Numbered from the stretch's first letter, positions 1 to 12,508 are shown. The stretch: 64,000 nucleotides of DNA from Jacaranda mimosifolia (GCA_018894105.1 CM032132.1:30245379-30309378); one strand, 5' to 3'. Numbers and translations: made by a program. The notes: generated from the letters alone by a model not told the origin.

Positions 1-897
1 TTAAGAAATTACATTTATTCAACATTTATTAATCAATTGCCATTAATTTTATACTATAGTGGTGCTTTTTATTATTATCATTAAATTACTTTAAGGTGTC
101 ACTATACTGTAAAGTGGTGTTAAATTAGTGCCACTAAATAATTTGCGACATCTTTTATAAACTACACCATAAATAAATATGAAAGATATTTTCAAGAAAT
201 AATCAATGGCACTACTTAAATGCCTTATAAACACATTTAAGTTGACATTTTCAATCAAATATTACTATTTTTATTTGTCATTTATTATAGTGACTTTTTC
301 TACAATTATCATCATATTGTTCTTTTTTATCATTATACTATAGAATTTCACTAAATTAGGGCTGCTAAATATTTTGTGATATTTTTCTTAGATGACACCA
401 TAAATAAATATGATTGTTATTTTTAAGAAAAAATTAGTTGCACTAATTATACATCTTCAAATGATATTTTTGTTAACATTTTATAATCAAATGCCATAAT
501 TTTATGTCATTTAATAATCAAATGTCTCTAATAATTTATTATAGTGACATCTATCATCTCTAACTGTATTACTTTTATATATCATTACACTACAAAATGT
601 CGCTTAGTCAGTGCTACCAAATACTTTATGATATATTTTTTTAAATGACGCTATAACTACATATTAGTGTCATTTTCTATTAAAAATTATTGGCAATAAT
701 TAAATGTCTTTGAAATACATTTATCACAATATTTTTAATTAAATTTTATTATTTTGTTTGTCATTTAATAATCAAATACCACTAAATATTAACTTATAGT
801 GGTATTCTTTTGCGACTATCACTATATTATTTTTTGTGTCATTATATCACAAAATGTCACTAAATTAGTGCCACTAGATATAAATTTTCTTGTAGAA
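1..897. repeat. Degenerate ~245 bp tandem repeat, possible CACTA subterminal region
   Basis: Four diverged copies of one block are visible, beginning near 105, 335, 585 and 832. Each starts with a 'cactata' or 'cattata' stretch, then 'cactaaattagtgccactaaat', and then (in the first three) a 'gacaccataaataaatat'-like segment. The block ends at about 885-897 with 'ttttcttgtag', which resembles the reverse complement of a CACTA transposon end. Sequence shared with 9361-9443 starts right after it. I infer the right-hand subterminal repeats of a CACTA-type element whose remainder lies outside the window. The last two bases of the expected end (tg) are altered. Confidence 0.4.
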
Positions 898-900
898 TTT

Positions 901-985
901 GTTGTCATATTAAGATACAGGATAATATGATTTATTGAAAATAAAATAAATTGAAGAAATTTTAAAGCTTATTTCCAAAAATCCC
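901..985 (+). repeat. Dispersed direct repeat, copy 1
   Basis: About 85 bp, starting 'gtcatattaagatacagg', is nearly identical to 9361-9443. Both copies share 'ttgaaaataaaataaattga'. The likeness starts abruptly at the presumed CACTA end, as expected if that element inserted into a dispersed repeat. Confidence 0.6.
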
Positions 986-2859
986 TTACAAGATTTAAAA
1001 TTTTTTAAATCAAAGAAATATGATGGCAACTTATACCGTACAATCAGTGTATGTGCCTTCTGGGCTTGAACATACACTTAGTGTTGGCAATATCTGCTTG
1101 AGAGGGCCGTAATGGACTTAACCTTAAATTAGGTCCTTCGAGCCAAACATCAATTACCCCCCACACACAATATTGACTTTAGAACATCATTATAGCAAGT
1201 TAACACGTTAATGGCCTCGTGCTCAATCTTAATTCTCATGAGGTCTCTAGGGTTAGTCCAAATCCATAGTCTCGATCCATTGCAACTCTCAATTAGGTGA
1301 GCCCTCCAAAGATATGTATGACCCCTACCTTGCAAAAATCCCGCTTTGGTCTCATTAAGGATCAAAGCCCAGCTTAACATATGTTGACATGGTTAGAAGG
1401 AATAAAAATTAACAATATAATAAGGAGTTGGAATTAGAATAATTAATATAGAAAGTTACATATAATATATATGGAAATATGTTGACATGAAAAAAAGAGA
1501 AATACGAAAATATGTTATAGGGAGTTACATATATTATATATGGGATATATTTACATGGAAAAAAATGAATAAAGCTAACTTATCCACATCATTGCCACAC
1601 AAAAAAGATACTTAAAATATGATTGAACATCAATTTGTTTTATATATATATTAGATTCGATACATCTTGTATTTGATGCAGTAACACAATTTAGTATAGT
1701 TTTGATTTGCATGAATCTCACAATGTCTTGCACAAAAACAAAAGTTGTCACGCCCCAAAATTAAACCATAGGGTGTTGAGGCGTGGAATTCAATCCTAAT
1801 ACACGAGTCACCAATCAAAATAATGATCATAAATAGAACTTCGAACATTCCTAGTAGCCAAATAAATCTCAAACATGAAAAAACTCGAAATAACCAATCC
1901 TCTACCTTCAACTAGAATTTCATTAAAAGAAAAGGAGCTAATATACCAACACAGTAGTGATACCAAAACTATGACTAATTCTTAGTTAGAAAAAGAAAAG
2001 CTTTCAACTCTGGTTCTCATCAAGCGTAGAATCCACCTTCTCACTAGGGGTAAGGTTTAGGTCTGCTAGAAGAAAGTTAAAAATAAATAAACAAATAAAG
2101 TGTGAGTAAAGGACTCAGTGAATGCCAAATGTGTGTGCAAGGTAAGTTTACAAGTATCACATAACCAAAATGATGCTTAGTTATAAACACTTGAGAAAAT
2201 AGTGAGAAACAGTTATAAACACTTGAGATAACAATTAGAAACTGAATTGTTATGCGTTATGCAATAGTGAGACAGAATATAACAATAAATATTTTTAATC
2301 GATTAATATTTAAATACGATGATCGAACCAGTGTTTGTTGTAGCCAGTCAACCTTATGACTCACATCGTAACAGTCCCGTAACTCCGGGCAAGGTGCGAC
2401 CTTATTAAATAGTGCCCAAGACTAGTCCTCAAAAAATCCTACAATCCACCTCAACCACAAACAGCTTTTGATGTGCACTGGGGGGATTAAGCAATAGGGG
2501 CTTGGGGTTCAACCAGCAAGCCCATTGCCGCCCGCTGAAGTCTCTCACACACCCAGACCAAGTTGGATCCAACGTACAATATCAACAACAGTAAATTTAG
2601 TCATCAATTGATCATCGTACTTAACTACTAGTCTAGAAATATTATTAAATAAAAATGAGATAATAAAAGAACATGTTTTCTTGTATCTTGAAACAAAATA
2701 AAAGAATTCTTATGTGCACAGTAGAACATAATTATAGTGCAGTGTATATTAAAGAAAAGTTTTTAATGGCATTACATTACAATATATAACCTTTTGGGTT
2801 TGAAAAGTAAAACTATATATTATACATCAAATTAGGCACTCATAGTCCTTATCAGTCAT
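986..2859. other. Intergenic, no gene; unclassified repeat-like block 1745-2580
   Basis: No convincing coding sequence. Near 1430-1570 a roughly 65 bp AT-rich segment appears twice ('gttacatataatatata'). From about 1745 ('gtcacgccccaaaatt') to about 2580 the composition is richer in GC, and the block begins like repeats often seen at dispersed plant elements. No terminal repeats or target duplication could be placed, so it is left unclassified. Confidence 0.4.
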
Positions 2860-3530
2860 CACTACAAGAAAATGACCCTTCACTAATAGAAAATTTATGA
2901 CGAAGTGGGTTCCGTCACTATTTGAAAATAATTGTGATGGATTTTTGATGGATTACTAACGAACTTAATAAAATAAGCAAATATATATATTAGTCATGAT
3001 ACTTGTGACGGATATGAAAACTATAAATTGATATAAAGAATCCATCATAAATTTTATAACCTAAATATGATTTTTCGATTTGTGACAGAATTCCAACACA
3101 AAATTAGTTTTGTGACGTACTTTATTTCCATCACAAGCTAATCAGTGACAAAGCATATATTAACAGATTTACAAATAAATCCATCACAGAATGATAGATT
3201 TCATTAAATTTATGACGAACTTATTTCACAAATCCGTTAGTATATGCTTTGTCACTGATTAGTTTGTGACAAAAATAAAGTGCGTCACATAATTAATTTT
3301 ATGATGGAATTTCTATCACTGATTGAAAAATCATATTGAAATTATAAAATTTATGACGAACTCTTCATATCAATTTATAGTTTTCATATCCGTCACAAGT
3401 ATCATGACTAATATATATTTTTGCTCATTTTATTATGTTCGTTAGTAATCCATCACAATTATTTTCAAACAGTGATGAAACCCTCTTCGTCATAGATTTT
3501 CTGTTAGTGAAGGGGTGTTTTCCTGTAGTG
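2860..3530. mobile_element. Non-autonomous CACTA foldback element (671 bp)
   Basis: Begins CACTACAAGAAAA and ends TTTTCCTGTAGTG, the inverted termini typical of the CACTA (En/Spm) superfamily. It is flanked by the 3 bp duplication CAT (2857-2859 and 3531-3533), the length expected for that superfamily. Nearly the whole element is one imperfect inverted repeat: the left half (2860 to about 3180) pairs with the right half (about 3210 to 3530), leaving a short loop near 3180-3210. Short 'gtgacg/cgtcac' motifs recur in both arms like subterminal binding sites. There is no coding capacity, so a transposase from elsewhere would be needed. A read-through transcript would form a hairpin of about 300 bp. 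Confidence 0.88.
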
Positions 3531-3740
3531 CATATCAAAAGTCAATTTGATTGTGTCAAATCTTTCATCACCTACTGAAATAATAGTAACATTTGGTCTA
3601 GTTAATGTCTAATCCATGAGACATCCATTGTCCTCAGAAAATTTCAAAAGACTAAATTTTAATGCTTTAGCATCTAGATTAAAACATTTGCTGCCTCCCC
3701 AAATTCATCATCTAAAAGAATTACACTTACACTTGTTATA

Positions 3741-3750
3741 TGTAAATTTT
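3741..3750 (+). repeat. 10 bp target-site duplication of the 3751-5288 element (left)
   Basis: 'tgtaaatttt', repeated at 5289-5298. A 9-10 bp duplication is typical of Mutator-like elements. Confidence 0.75.
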
Positions 3751-5288
3751 GGGGAAAATTGCTATGGACCCCCCTGTGTTAAAAAAAATAGGCAAATTAC
3801 ACCCCTGTGAAAAAAAAATTTCAAAGAACACCCTCATATTTTAAAAAATCATTCAAGGAACCCCCCTAAGAGCGTGGGTGTAGCACACGCGCCTGTGCGT
3901 GCATTTGAGTTTAAATTTTTGTATATAAAAAGATAATTATACCCTTGTTCATCAACCGTTGGATCTTCTTTTAAAAAATAAATGGTTTAGATTAAATCAT
4001 ATTATATATTTTTTTAAAAATATATAAAATATATATATATACATAATATAATATATTATTATATATATATAATGTGTATATATATTATATACAAATGTAT
4101 ATATATACAATTATATATATAAATGATATACACCCCACTAGATTGCCAGTAGCTGCTGCCGACAGCCTCCACTGGCGGATGGCAGCCGCTGCTGGCACTT
4201 GTTAAAAAAAAAAAAAAGGAAAATCGAAACAAATGGCGGCCGTCGGCCGCCATAACTACATTAGCCATGGCGGCTAGTGGCCAAATCTGGCCAAATTTGG
4301 CCACAATGCTGCCATGGCAGCCCGTAAGGGTGGAGGTTTGGGGAGCGGGGTGGGGGTGGGGGTAGAATTTTGTATTTTATATATATACATATATATATTA
4401 TCATATATGTATTATATTGAATATATTATTGTATATATTATATATATGATAATAAATGTATAAATATAACTATCTTTAAAAAAATAAATATAACTAAATA
4501 AATATATAATATCATATATATGTATATAAATATATTATATATTTTCATAAATATATATAATATTTAATTTGAAATAAATAATTATAAAGAAAAAAGATAT
4601 AAATAAAAATTATTTAAATTTTATAGATAAATTTATATAAAGATGATGCTATTAAATAATTATATATAATATCATGTATAGGATAATAACATCATATGTA
4701 CTAATATATATCTTATCAAAAAATATATATATATATATAAATATATTATATATTTTAATAAATATATATAATATTTAATTTAAAATGAATAATTAGAAAG
4801 AAAAAATATATAAAGAAAAATTATTTAAATTTTATAGATAAATTTATATATATGTATATATATGCTATATATGTATTTAAGTATAAATAAAAAATATATT
4901 ATATATTTTATGAAATTTAAATTTTATTTACTTTGGAATGAATTAATAGAAAGAAAGATGAATATAATTGATAAGATAAAAATAAAAGTGAGAATATATG
5001 AAATAATGGAGGAAGAGAGAAATGAGAAATAAAAAGAAAAGAAAAGAATGAAAGAAAAGGGAAAAAATGATAATAAAAGATTATTTAAATTGAATTGAAA
5101 ATATATTAAATGATTAAGGGTAAATTAGTCTTTTAATATTAAAATTATATTAAATAGGCAGCAAATAAGAAAGGGGAGACAGTGTGCATGATTTTTTAAA
5201 ACATGAGGAGGTATTATGAAAATTTATTTTTCATAAGGGAGTATATTGTCTATTTTTTAAAACACAGGGGGGTAAATTGCTATTAGCC
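3751..5288. mobile_element. Mutator-like non-autonomous element with terminal inverted repeats
   Basis: The left end (after 'ggggaaaattgctatgga', then CCCCCCTGTGTT, then A-rich sequence) matches the reverse complement of the right end ('ggctaatagcaattta', CCCCCCTGTGTTTT). The inverted repeats run roughly 75 bp and are flanked by the perfect 10 bp duplication 'tgtaaatttt'. The interior is mostly (AT)n and AT-rich low-complexity sequence (4020-4135, 4375-5150). A sharply GC-rich island sits at about 4137-4345. No transposase is encoded. The size and duplication length support a Mutator-type assignment. Confidence 0.75.
4137..4345. other. GC-rich island inside the Mutator-like element
   Basis: About 200 bp rich in 'ggcggc/gccgcc' and 'ctggcc', in contrast with the almost pure AT flanks. 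The island holds short internal inversions ('ggcggccgtcggccgcc'). An 81-codon open frame crosses it on the minus strand, but part of that frame is AT microsatellite, so I do not call it a gene. It could be host sequence captured by the element, or an element-specific domain. Confidence 0.4.
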
Positions 5289-5298
5289 TGTAAATTTT

Positions 5299-6239
5299 GT
5301 TTAAAAGTCATAGACTCATAGTAGTTAATACCTCATGCATCTACAGAAAATCTATTCTTTTCAGACAGCCACAAAAATCAATCCCACGAAAAGAAAATGA
5401 AAGTAGCATCAGAATGACATCAAAAGTAAAATTGAATTTGTTCTTTCACATGGTAGCGCTAGACAACTATCCAATTGAACACATATCTCTACTGTCAACT
5501 TCTTCAAGAATTAAAAATTCATGAAAAGCAAAAATAAGGAAATTAATGGGACCAAACATTTATAGTCTAACTTATAAATTATAATGCCCTACATTGGGAA
5601 GCGATCAAACCATCAATAGAGTAAGTGTTTGTTTCAATAAAGAAAATATAGCTATGGAAGGTTGACAAGGGAATAGGACAAATAAAAGTCGGGACGACAT
5701 ACATATATCTATAGGCCCATTTCTCATAGGGGTGTACTTTTGCTCAGGTGGAAGTATAAAATTTACTATTAAAACACTAAATGATACAGGGAATTAAAAA
5801 TCCCAAAAATTCCATACCCAATTTGTGGCTGCAAATATTACCAAGAGATTGAAAATGCCTTTCCTATCATCACAAGTCTCACTTCCGATGGAAATGATGT
5901 ACATTCGCAAAAATTCTATGGCAGCCGACCCCTTCTCTCTTTCTGCCTTTCTTTTTTCTTCTTTTGTTTTTCTTTCTTTCTTTCTTTCTTTTTCTTTTGT
6001 CTAAAGTATAACTAGGGTTTTGTTTTATAGACTATATATATATATATAGATATATATGGAAGAAATAGATTCCTTTAAGAAGGACTCTAATTATTTTTCC
6101 TTCCAAGACTAGGATTTTAATCCTATTTTAACTCTAACATCTTTATTATTAATTCCTAATGTTTAATAATTTCACTCCTTATAAAATATAATATTAATTC
6201 GAGTAGAATTATAATTTCTACCCCCTAAACTATGGAACA
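5299..6239. other. Intergenic, no gene; pyrimidine-rich microsatellite at 5935-6000
   Basis: No supported gene. A CT/CTTT-rich tract occupies about 5935-6000 and an (AT)n run about 6032-6057. A 75-codon frame at 5297-5524 has no recognisable features. Confidence 0.6.
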
Positions 6240-6249
6240 CATAAAAGAT
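6240..6249 (+). repeat. 10 bp target-site duplication of the 6250-8389 element (left)
   Basis: 'cataaaagat', repeated exactly at 8390-8399. Confidence 0.85.
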
Positions 6250-8389
6250 GGCAAAATTGCATTTTTAGTCCTATATGTTAGGGGATGCGCAATTTTGGTC
6301 CCAAGCTTTTGCCAAATTTAGAAAACATCCCAAAATCTCAAAAAAGTTGCAAAGTTCGTCCCAAAAGTCAATTTCCGTCCAAAATTTAACAGAGAAAGCG
6401 CGTGTAATGCACATGGCCGTTTGTTACGCGTGGGCCTGTAGGCAAAATTGCACTTTTAGTCGCATACATTAGGAGGAGGGTGCAACTTTAGTCCCACTGT
6501 AGATAAATTAATTTTAAGCCAATTGAGAAATGACATATATAAAAATAATATGCTAATTATTAATTTAAAATTCTCTATTTATATTTTGGAATTTATTAAA
6601 TTTAATTTCAAAAGATAAATGGTTAATTTTAATTAATAATTTAGTATTTATTTTATATTCAAATCAAATATTGACAAGTGTCAAAGATGGAGTGTCTATA
6701 TCTAGGGACCAATTAAATCAAAGATATTTAATATTATCTCTTAATATTGATATTATATTTTGATGTTTGATATTGTCAAATCAAAGATATCCGATATTAT
6801 CTAGGGGTGTAAATGAGATGAGACTATGGACTCGTCTCAATGAAAGCTTGAATTCGGCTCGAAGTTAAACGAGACGAGCCGAGCCCAAGCTCGCCAGCTA
6901 AGCAAGTCGAGCCAAAAATAATGTCAATTCGAGGGCTTTGCACCTTAATCTCGAATCAAACACAAAAAAAAAAAAAAATATGAGCTCTGCGAAGAACGCT
7001 TTGAATGTCGTGGATCTCCTTGAATAAAAATAACGCCACTTCGAAGGTTTCGCACTTTAATCTTGAATAAAATGGCAAAAATATATAAGCTCCACGAAAA
7101 ATGCCTTCAACTTTGTGGATCTCCTTAAATTTGCTTGAGAGAATTGCTGGACTCCTTCAAAGTTTATCTTATTTGCTGAAATTTGTGTTGTGTCAAATGA
7201 GTTAAGATCAACCCTTTATATAGGTGCTTGGTGGGTAGGGGTGTTTATCGGATCTGATTTACCCGATGAACCCGATTACCCAAAGCAAACCAACTTAATT
7301 GGTTCGGATTAGATCGGGTAATCGAGTAAAACTCGATCAAAATCAATTAACAATTGGTTTGGACTCGGGTTCAACTTTTGCGTACCTGACTCAACCTGGT
7401 TACCTGATTACAAATTAAAATATAATATATATATATATATATTTAAATGGTCATATAGTACACTTGTTTCAATATTTTGATCATATAGTATATATACTAA
7501 TTTCAATATTTTACCTACTTAAAATTGAATTTTTAATTATTTCATTAATTGAAATGTAATATCTAATCAAAATAATATCTAATTTTTTAAGTAAAATTAA
7601 AAATAAAATATAAAAAATAAAATTGAATAGGTATACCTGACTGCCCAACCCGATCCAAATTGGATTGGTTTAGCTCGGGTCTGGAGATCTAATTCCATAA
7701 AACCCGATATTACCCAACCTGATTAAATTTAATTGGTTTGGATCGATTTTTTCTACAAACCCGACCCGTGAACACCCCTATTGGTGGGAGATCCCAGATA
7801 ATCTTGAACATATTTGATAGTTATTTTCTCGATGAGATAATATCAAATATCAAGGAATAATATCAGATATCTTTGATTTGACAATATCAAAAGATAATAT
7901 CAATATCAGGATATAATATCAAATATCTTTGATTTAATTGGTCAAAAGATATAGACACTCTATCTTTGATACTTTTCAATATTTGATTTGAATATAAAAT
8001 AAATACTAAATTAATAATTAAAATTGACCATTTATCTTTTGAAATTAAATTTAATAAATTCCAAAATATAAATAGAAAATTTTTAATTAATAATTAACAT
8101 ATTATTTTGCACATATCATTTCACAACGGGCTTAAAATTAATTTATCTACAGTAGGACTAAAGTTGCACCATCCCCTAATGTATGGGACTAAAATTGCCA
8201 CCAAATCCTATTGCCAAACGGCCATGCGCGTCACACGCGCTTTCTCCATTAAATTTTGGACGGAAATTGACTTTTGGGATGAACTTTGCAACTTTTTTGA
8301 GATTTTGGTACGTTTTTTAAATTTGGCAAAAGCATGGGACCAAAATTGCACACCCCCCTAACGTATGGGACTAAAAATGCAATTTTGCC
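6250..8389. mobile_element. Mutator-like element with long (~540 bp) terminal inverted repeats
   Basis: Left arm 6250-6801 and right arm 7857-8389 are inverted copies beginning GGCAAAATTGCATTTTTAGTCC-like and ending GGACTAAAAATGCAATTTTGCC-like. They are flanked by a perfect 10 bp duplication. Long inverted repeats with a 9-10 bp duplication are characteristic of Mutator-like elements. No transposase frame is present. Two open frames, one in each arm, are mirror images of the repeat and not genes. The 1.05 kb interior holds a separate hAT-type insertion (7236-7780). It also holds a segment from 6802 that starts 'taggggtgtaaatgag' and may be one end of another such insertion. Confidence 0.85.
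7236..7780. mobile_element. hAT-type MITE nested in the Mutator-like element
   Basis: Starts 'taggggtgtttatcgg' and ends 'cgggt/acccgt...gaacacccctа'-type: the last bases read 'cccgacccgtgaacacccc' plus 'ta', the inverse of the start. It is flanked by a perfect 8 bp duplication 'ttggtggg' (7228-7235 and 7781-7788), the length made by hAT transposases. The interior has repeated 'acccga/tcgggt' motifs near both ends. 545 bp, non-coding. Confidence 0.85.
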
Positions 8390-8399
8390 CATAAAAGAT

Positions 8400-11005
8400 A
8401 TTAAAAAATTATTATCATTATTTGACTATGAAATAATTTAATTCTAATTTTTTCTAATTTTGAATAAAACTTATTTTATGGTTTATTATGACTTTAATTT
8501 ATATACTAAATGAAGTAAAATAAATAGGGTAAAATAATCAATTAAATAGGCCATTCACTAGAGTAATATTATTAACACAAGTCATGACGATGGCTTTAAA
8601 ACGCTGTGGACATAGTGTGATTTTTGTTAAAATATATAAATAAAATATATTTTTTGGTAACACTATATACATATTATTATAAAATTAAAAATGCATAAAA
8701 TAATAAATCAAACCGCATAAAAATATTGAGAAAATCGAAACTGGATCAATGGAAAGTCATAACACTTGTTACTATCTGAAAGTCGTGATTGTCTCCCTCC
8801 GTGCAAATACTAACGACTGATCGTGATTATAAAATAAAATCTCATTAGCTCTCAACGGTGTCTCATCCCATGTGCACGACCACGAGGAAACTAAGAACCA
8901 TTCCATAGTCACGTTGCCAAGAAACACAAATTCTTATGAGTATAAAGTAGAACGATTTAAACCTCACCCACTCTCTGTGTTATAGAAAAGTTATAGCCCC
9001 TTTATATGTGGCTTGGTCCATCCCTTCGTGGAGCACAAACAAGATCAACCGCTTTTTTTTAGAAAATCTGCCTCCAACAAGACAAGATAGGGGGATGCCA
9101 AAAAGCCGTATAGTGCAGGAGCGCTCACATTTTTTGGTTTACTCTTTCACTTGAATTGAAAAATCCGGCTTGAACTGCCATTCTAACTCTTCTTTCTTGG
9201 CCATTAGAAAGGATTAATGGGGCACTAAAAATATTATTAAAACCACCATAAATTCAATTGTAATTAGGCCCAATAATGATAAAATAAAATAGTCAAATTT
9301 ATTAAGTAAAATAATATTGAGGCCATAAATATGGAATGAATAAAATAAATAGACACATTAATTGTCATATTAAAATACATGATAAAATGATTTGTTGAAA
9401 ATAAAATAAATTGAAGAAATTTTAAAACTTATTTCCAACATTCTTTTGAATACTTTTGGTTTTGTATGTCGATTTGGTGTCAAATATATTTAAATTAATG
9501 GAGTGGAAATTTATATATATATATATATATATAATTGTATTGAAATTTTGATGGATTGTCTTTAACTAAAGTAGTCCATGCTTTTAAATATGTCAATCTG
9601 GAATGTAAAAATTCAAATACGTTTGGGTCAGTTGAGATTTATCAATAGAAACCCCTCAAATGGCTAACACAAAAATATGAGAGGCAAAAATTACAAGAGA
9701 GTAAATTAATATAATCTGATTAGTGGAAATAAAAGTCGCATACTTGCAAAATATAGTTATGAATGTATTAATTAGTTTATAGTGACACCACTTAGAAGAA
9801 TTAATGGTCCGCAGAGCTTATTCCGCGCGTAGCATATTTCAAGATTCAACGGTTAGATCCCCACATGTGGATTGGCTCTTAGATGAAGTGCATTTTAGTG
9901 ATCTCACATTAAATAATAAAATTGTATGTAAAATAAACCGCATATTGTTTGAGTACATCATTAAAGCTTAAAGATAGAAAATGAATTTGTCAAATGATCA
10001 ATAATTTTGACGAAGGAACTGAAATCACAACGATTTCAATCCAAATAACGTACTTTCAAGGTACGTTAACATAATGAGATCCAAGAAAAGATTGTGTATT
10101 CATATTTAACGGATATTGTGTTATTATAGTCGTATACTATTCGAGGGTGACACTAAAATTTTAAAATTTTGCTAAAAACACACGTCTATGAATCGACAAT
10201 CATGAAAATTAAACTATTAATAATTGGATTAATTTATATATATATATATATATACACATCTGTCTTATTAGGACTGTTCATTTTTCATTTTAAGCCTATA
10301 AATTTAATTTTTAATGCAGTAAGTGGGGGAAAAAATTAATAATTGTTACAAAAAATAAAGGAATTGATTCACAAGCAACGAGTTAACAATCTTGATTGTT
10401 GGTAGTTAGCCATACCACGAAGTTATATCTTTTCTATATATAAGATTAAAAAAAAAATTATCAATAACTTTTCTATATATAAAATTTTAAAAAAAAATAA
10501 TCAAATCAAGAGGTGGAGATGCATAATAAGCATACAAAAGAAGTCGATGACTAGACCAAAAGCAACTTTTTAGTATCGACGAAAATCAATTCAAGTCCAT
10601 TGGATTAATTAATTGTGTTAATGGAAAGCAACATCCACCGAGTATAGCTTAATTTGAGTTGGGAGTCTATGTGCTATACTTAAGAATTAAGATCATATTA
10701 CATAAATATATCTATACTGTTAATGAAGGGTTATTCAAACCCAATTATCATCGATACCACTCTATGTTACGTATCAGGATATAGGGTAGATATGTTTCGG
10801 GTTATAATTTTCATTCAAATTTTTGACATTTTTGATAGATGTCATTTTTAGGTTATTCCAACCCTACCCTATAATACCCTATTTACATAATTAAAATAGG
10901 GGATATATATTTTTAGTAGAGAAGTCGACCTACTTCCATTTTTAGTGATTTAAAGTATAAGTCTCATTATCACATATAGCATCTTCCATTTTTGACACAT
11001 TTAAC
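8400..11005. other. Intergenic AT-rich sequence, no gene seen
   Basis: No open frame with coding character and no paired termini. It contains the second copy of the dispersed repeat (9361-9443), (AT)n runs at about 9513-9532 and 10231-10252, and a duplicated 'ttttctatatataa' motif at 10431-10490. Confidence 0.5.
9361..9443 (+). repeat. Dispersed direct repeat, copy 2
   Basis: Matches 901-985 with only a few substitutions over about 80 bp. Flanks on both sides differ. Confidence 0.6.
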
Positions 11006-11637
11006 TAGGGATGCAAACGAGCAGAGTTGGAGCTCATCAAATTTTTAATTTTAGGCTCAAGTTCAAACTCATTTAAGAATATCAAGCTCGAGCTAAAGCT
11101 TGAATGTGGCTTGTCAAACATATGTCAACACTCAAATATATTGCTTATTTTCATATCCTAGAATATAAAAGTGAATTTACAATTTGAAGATTAAAATATA
11201 AAACTGGATTTTTTAAGATATAATCCTTTCATACTTGCAAAAATATGCATTAATCACATATAATATATTATATAGTTTCAGGATAAATAGATACCATATC
11301 ATATGTTTAACAAAAACAAGCATGACACAACAAGTTTCTAGTATAACTAGCTCACACAAGGGTATAGTTATACTATAGATTCATACACATTTTTGTTAAA
11401 ATATTTGAATAGAAGAACTTTTATTTTTCATCAAACTTATTTTAGTATTATCTTTTACAACTTATAAATTAGTATAATATAAATTATTAATTATTATTTA
11501 GTAAGTAATATATAAGTGAATAAATAAATTATAGGTTAAAAATTATTTCAATATGTGAGATATATTTTTTTAAGTATTATTTTTATATATTATTTAATAC
11601 TTGTATATTATATGTATATATATTGAATGTCAAACTC
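11006..11637. mobile_element. Left part of a hAT-like MITE split by a gypsy insertion
   Basis: Starts 'tagggatgcaaacgag' and continues with 'gctcaagttcaaactc' and 'caagctcgagct' motifs. The matching other end is found 24 kb away at 35679-35878 and finishes 'caacttgcacgccta'. The 8 bp before this start ('catttaac', 10998-11005) match the 8 bp after the distant end ('catgtaac', 35879-35886) at seven of eight positions. I infer one small hAT-type element opened by the gypsy retrotransposon between. Confidence 0.65.
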
Positions 11638-12265
11638 AGTGAAAGGTTCTATGGGTCCTTCTTGTCGACTTGAGGCTTTGATCAACCCGGAAGTTTCTCT
11701 CTGGAAGTAGCTAAAGGTGCGGGTCGAATCCTGCAACCAGGAAACACACATTAGGCTAGCCGAGAGTGTCCTCAATTAAGACTTTTCAATGCTTAAGTCA
11801 GTGAGATTTTCGACTGAAAAGTATTTGAACAGAGTAACATCTTAAAGAAGGTGAAAAAACCTACTTTTGTCTCTCAGAAAAAAGGTGTTTATAGTGCTTA
11901 GTAAGGGACAAAAAAGATGATTTTCTCCTTACAATGGGTCAATTCTTCTCCTTTCCGTATAGGGGCTTAATGTGGACAGGATGGTAGTTTGGCCACATTA
12001 AATACGGATATGATTGGTGGCGGGCGCTGCAATTAATGCTCTTGCGCCCGGGATTCTCTCCCATCACATGCGTTGCTCGACTTCAGATGATCGTTGGGGC
12101 CCGATCATCTCTCCATGGTTTTGGTCGACCTATTTGTGAGGTCGATTTTGCTTTATACGTGCCCTGACCTAGGTGATTTTGTTTGGGCTCGAGTTTTGGC
12201 TTGGCCTGCTGGTGACGTCAACTTTTATGTTAATTATATTGGGCTTGTAGGATATACCCATATCA
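11638..12265 (-). repeat. 3' LTR of the minus-strand gypsy element
   Basis: Begins TGTCAAACTCAGTGAAAGG and ends 'acccatatca' on the plus strand (TG...CA). It is homologous to 34946-35678. About 105 bp present in the other LTR (near 35290-35390) are missing here. A TATA-like 'ctataaacacc' lies at 11894-11884 on the minus strand. Confidence 0.8.
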
Positions 12266-12291
12266 TGAGCCCTTCCCCCCACTCCATAGTC
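12266..12291 (-). promoter_or_regulatory. Polypurine tract of the gypsy element
   Basis: On the minus strand a purine run 'ggagtggggggaagggctca' abuts the 3' LTR start (TGATATGG). This is where plus-strand DNA priming occurs in LTR retrotransposons. It independently fixes the element's orientation. Confidence 0.75.
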
Positions 12292-12499
12292 CGATTGACC
12301 TTGTGGGGGGTCAGAGTAAGGAGTAGCTTATTTCTTATTTCGAATTTCAATCGACCTCCTAGTTTGAATATCGACTATGTCTTGAAGGCAAGAACCATTT
12401 TTTAGCAGTTGCCTCAGCAATTACGTGCGATGACTGGAAATTACGCATTAATTAGCCACTAAGAAGTCAATTTAACCAATTGATATGCTAGGGTCGGAC

Positions 12500-12508
12500 T
12501 ATAAATAG
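12500..12508 (+). promoter_or_regulatory. TATA box of the antisense ORF (copy 1)
   Basis: 'tataaatag', about 188 bases upstream of the altered start codon at 12688. The same box with similar flanks lies at 63889-63881 upstream of the second copy's ATG. Conservation in both copies supports a promoter separate from the LTR. Confidence 0.6.

Noticed and set aside
4059..4304. 81-codon minus-strand open frame
   Set aside because: Its C-terminal part is AT microsatellite (poly Ile/Tyr) and it spans the GC island of a MITE; no family features.
6275..6472. Open frames at 6275-6472 and 8107-8361
   Set aside because: They are the two arms of one terminal inverted repeat, mirror images of each other.
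12094..12405. 103-codon plus-strand frame
   Set aside because: Runs through the gypsy 3' LTR and polypurine tract; no coding homology.
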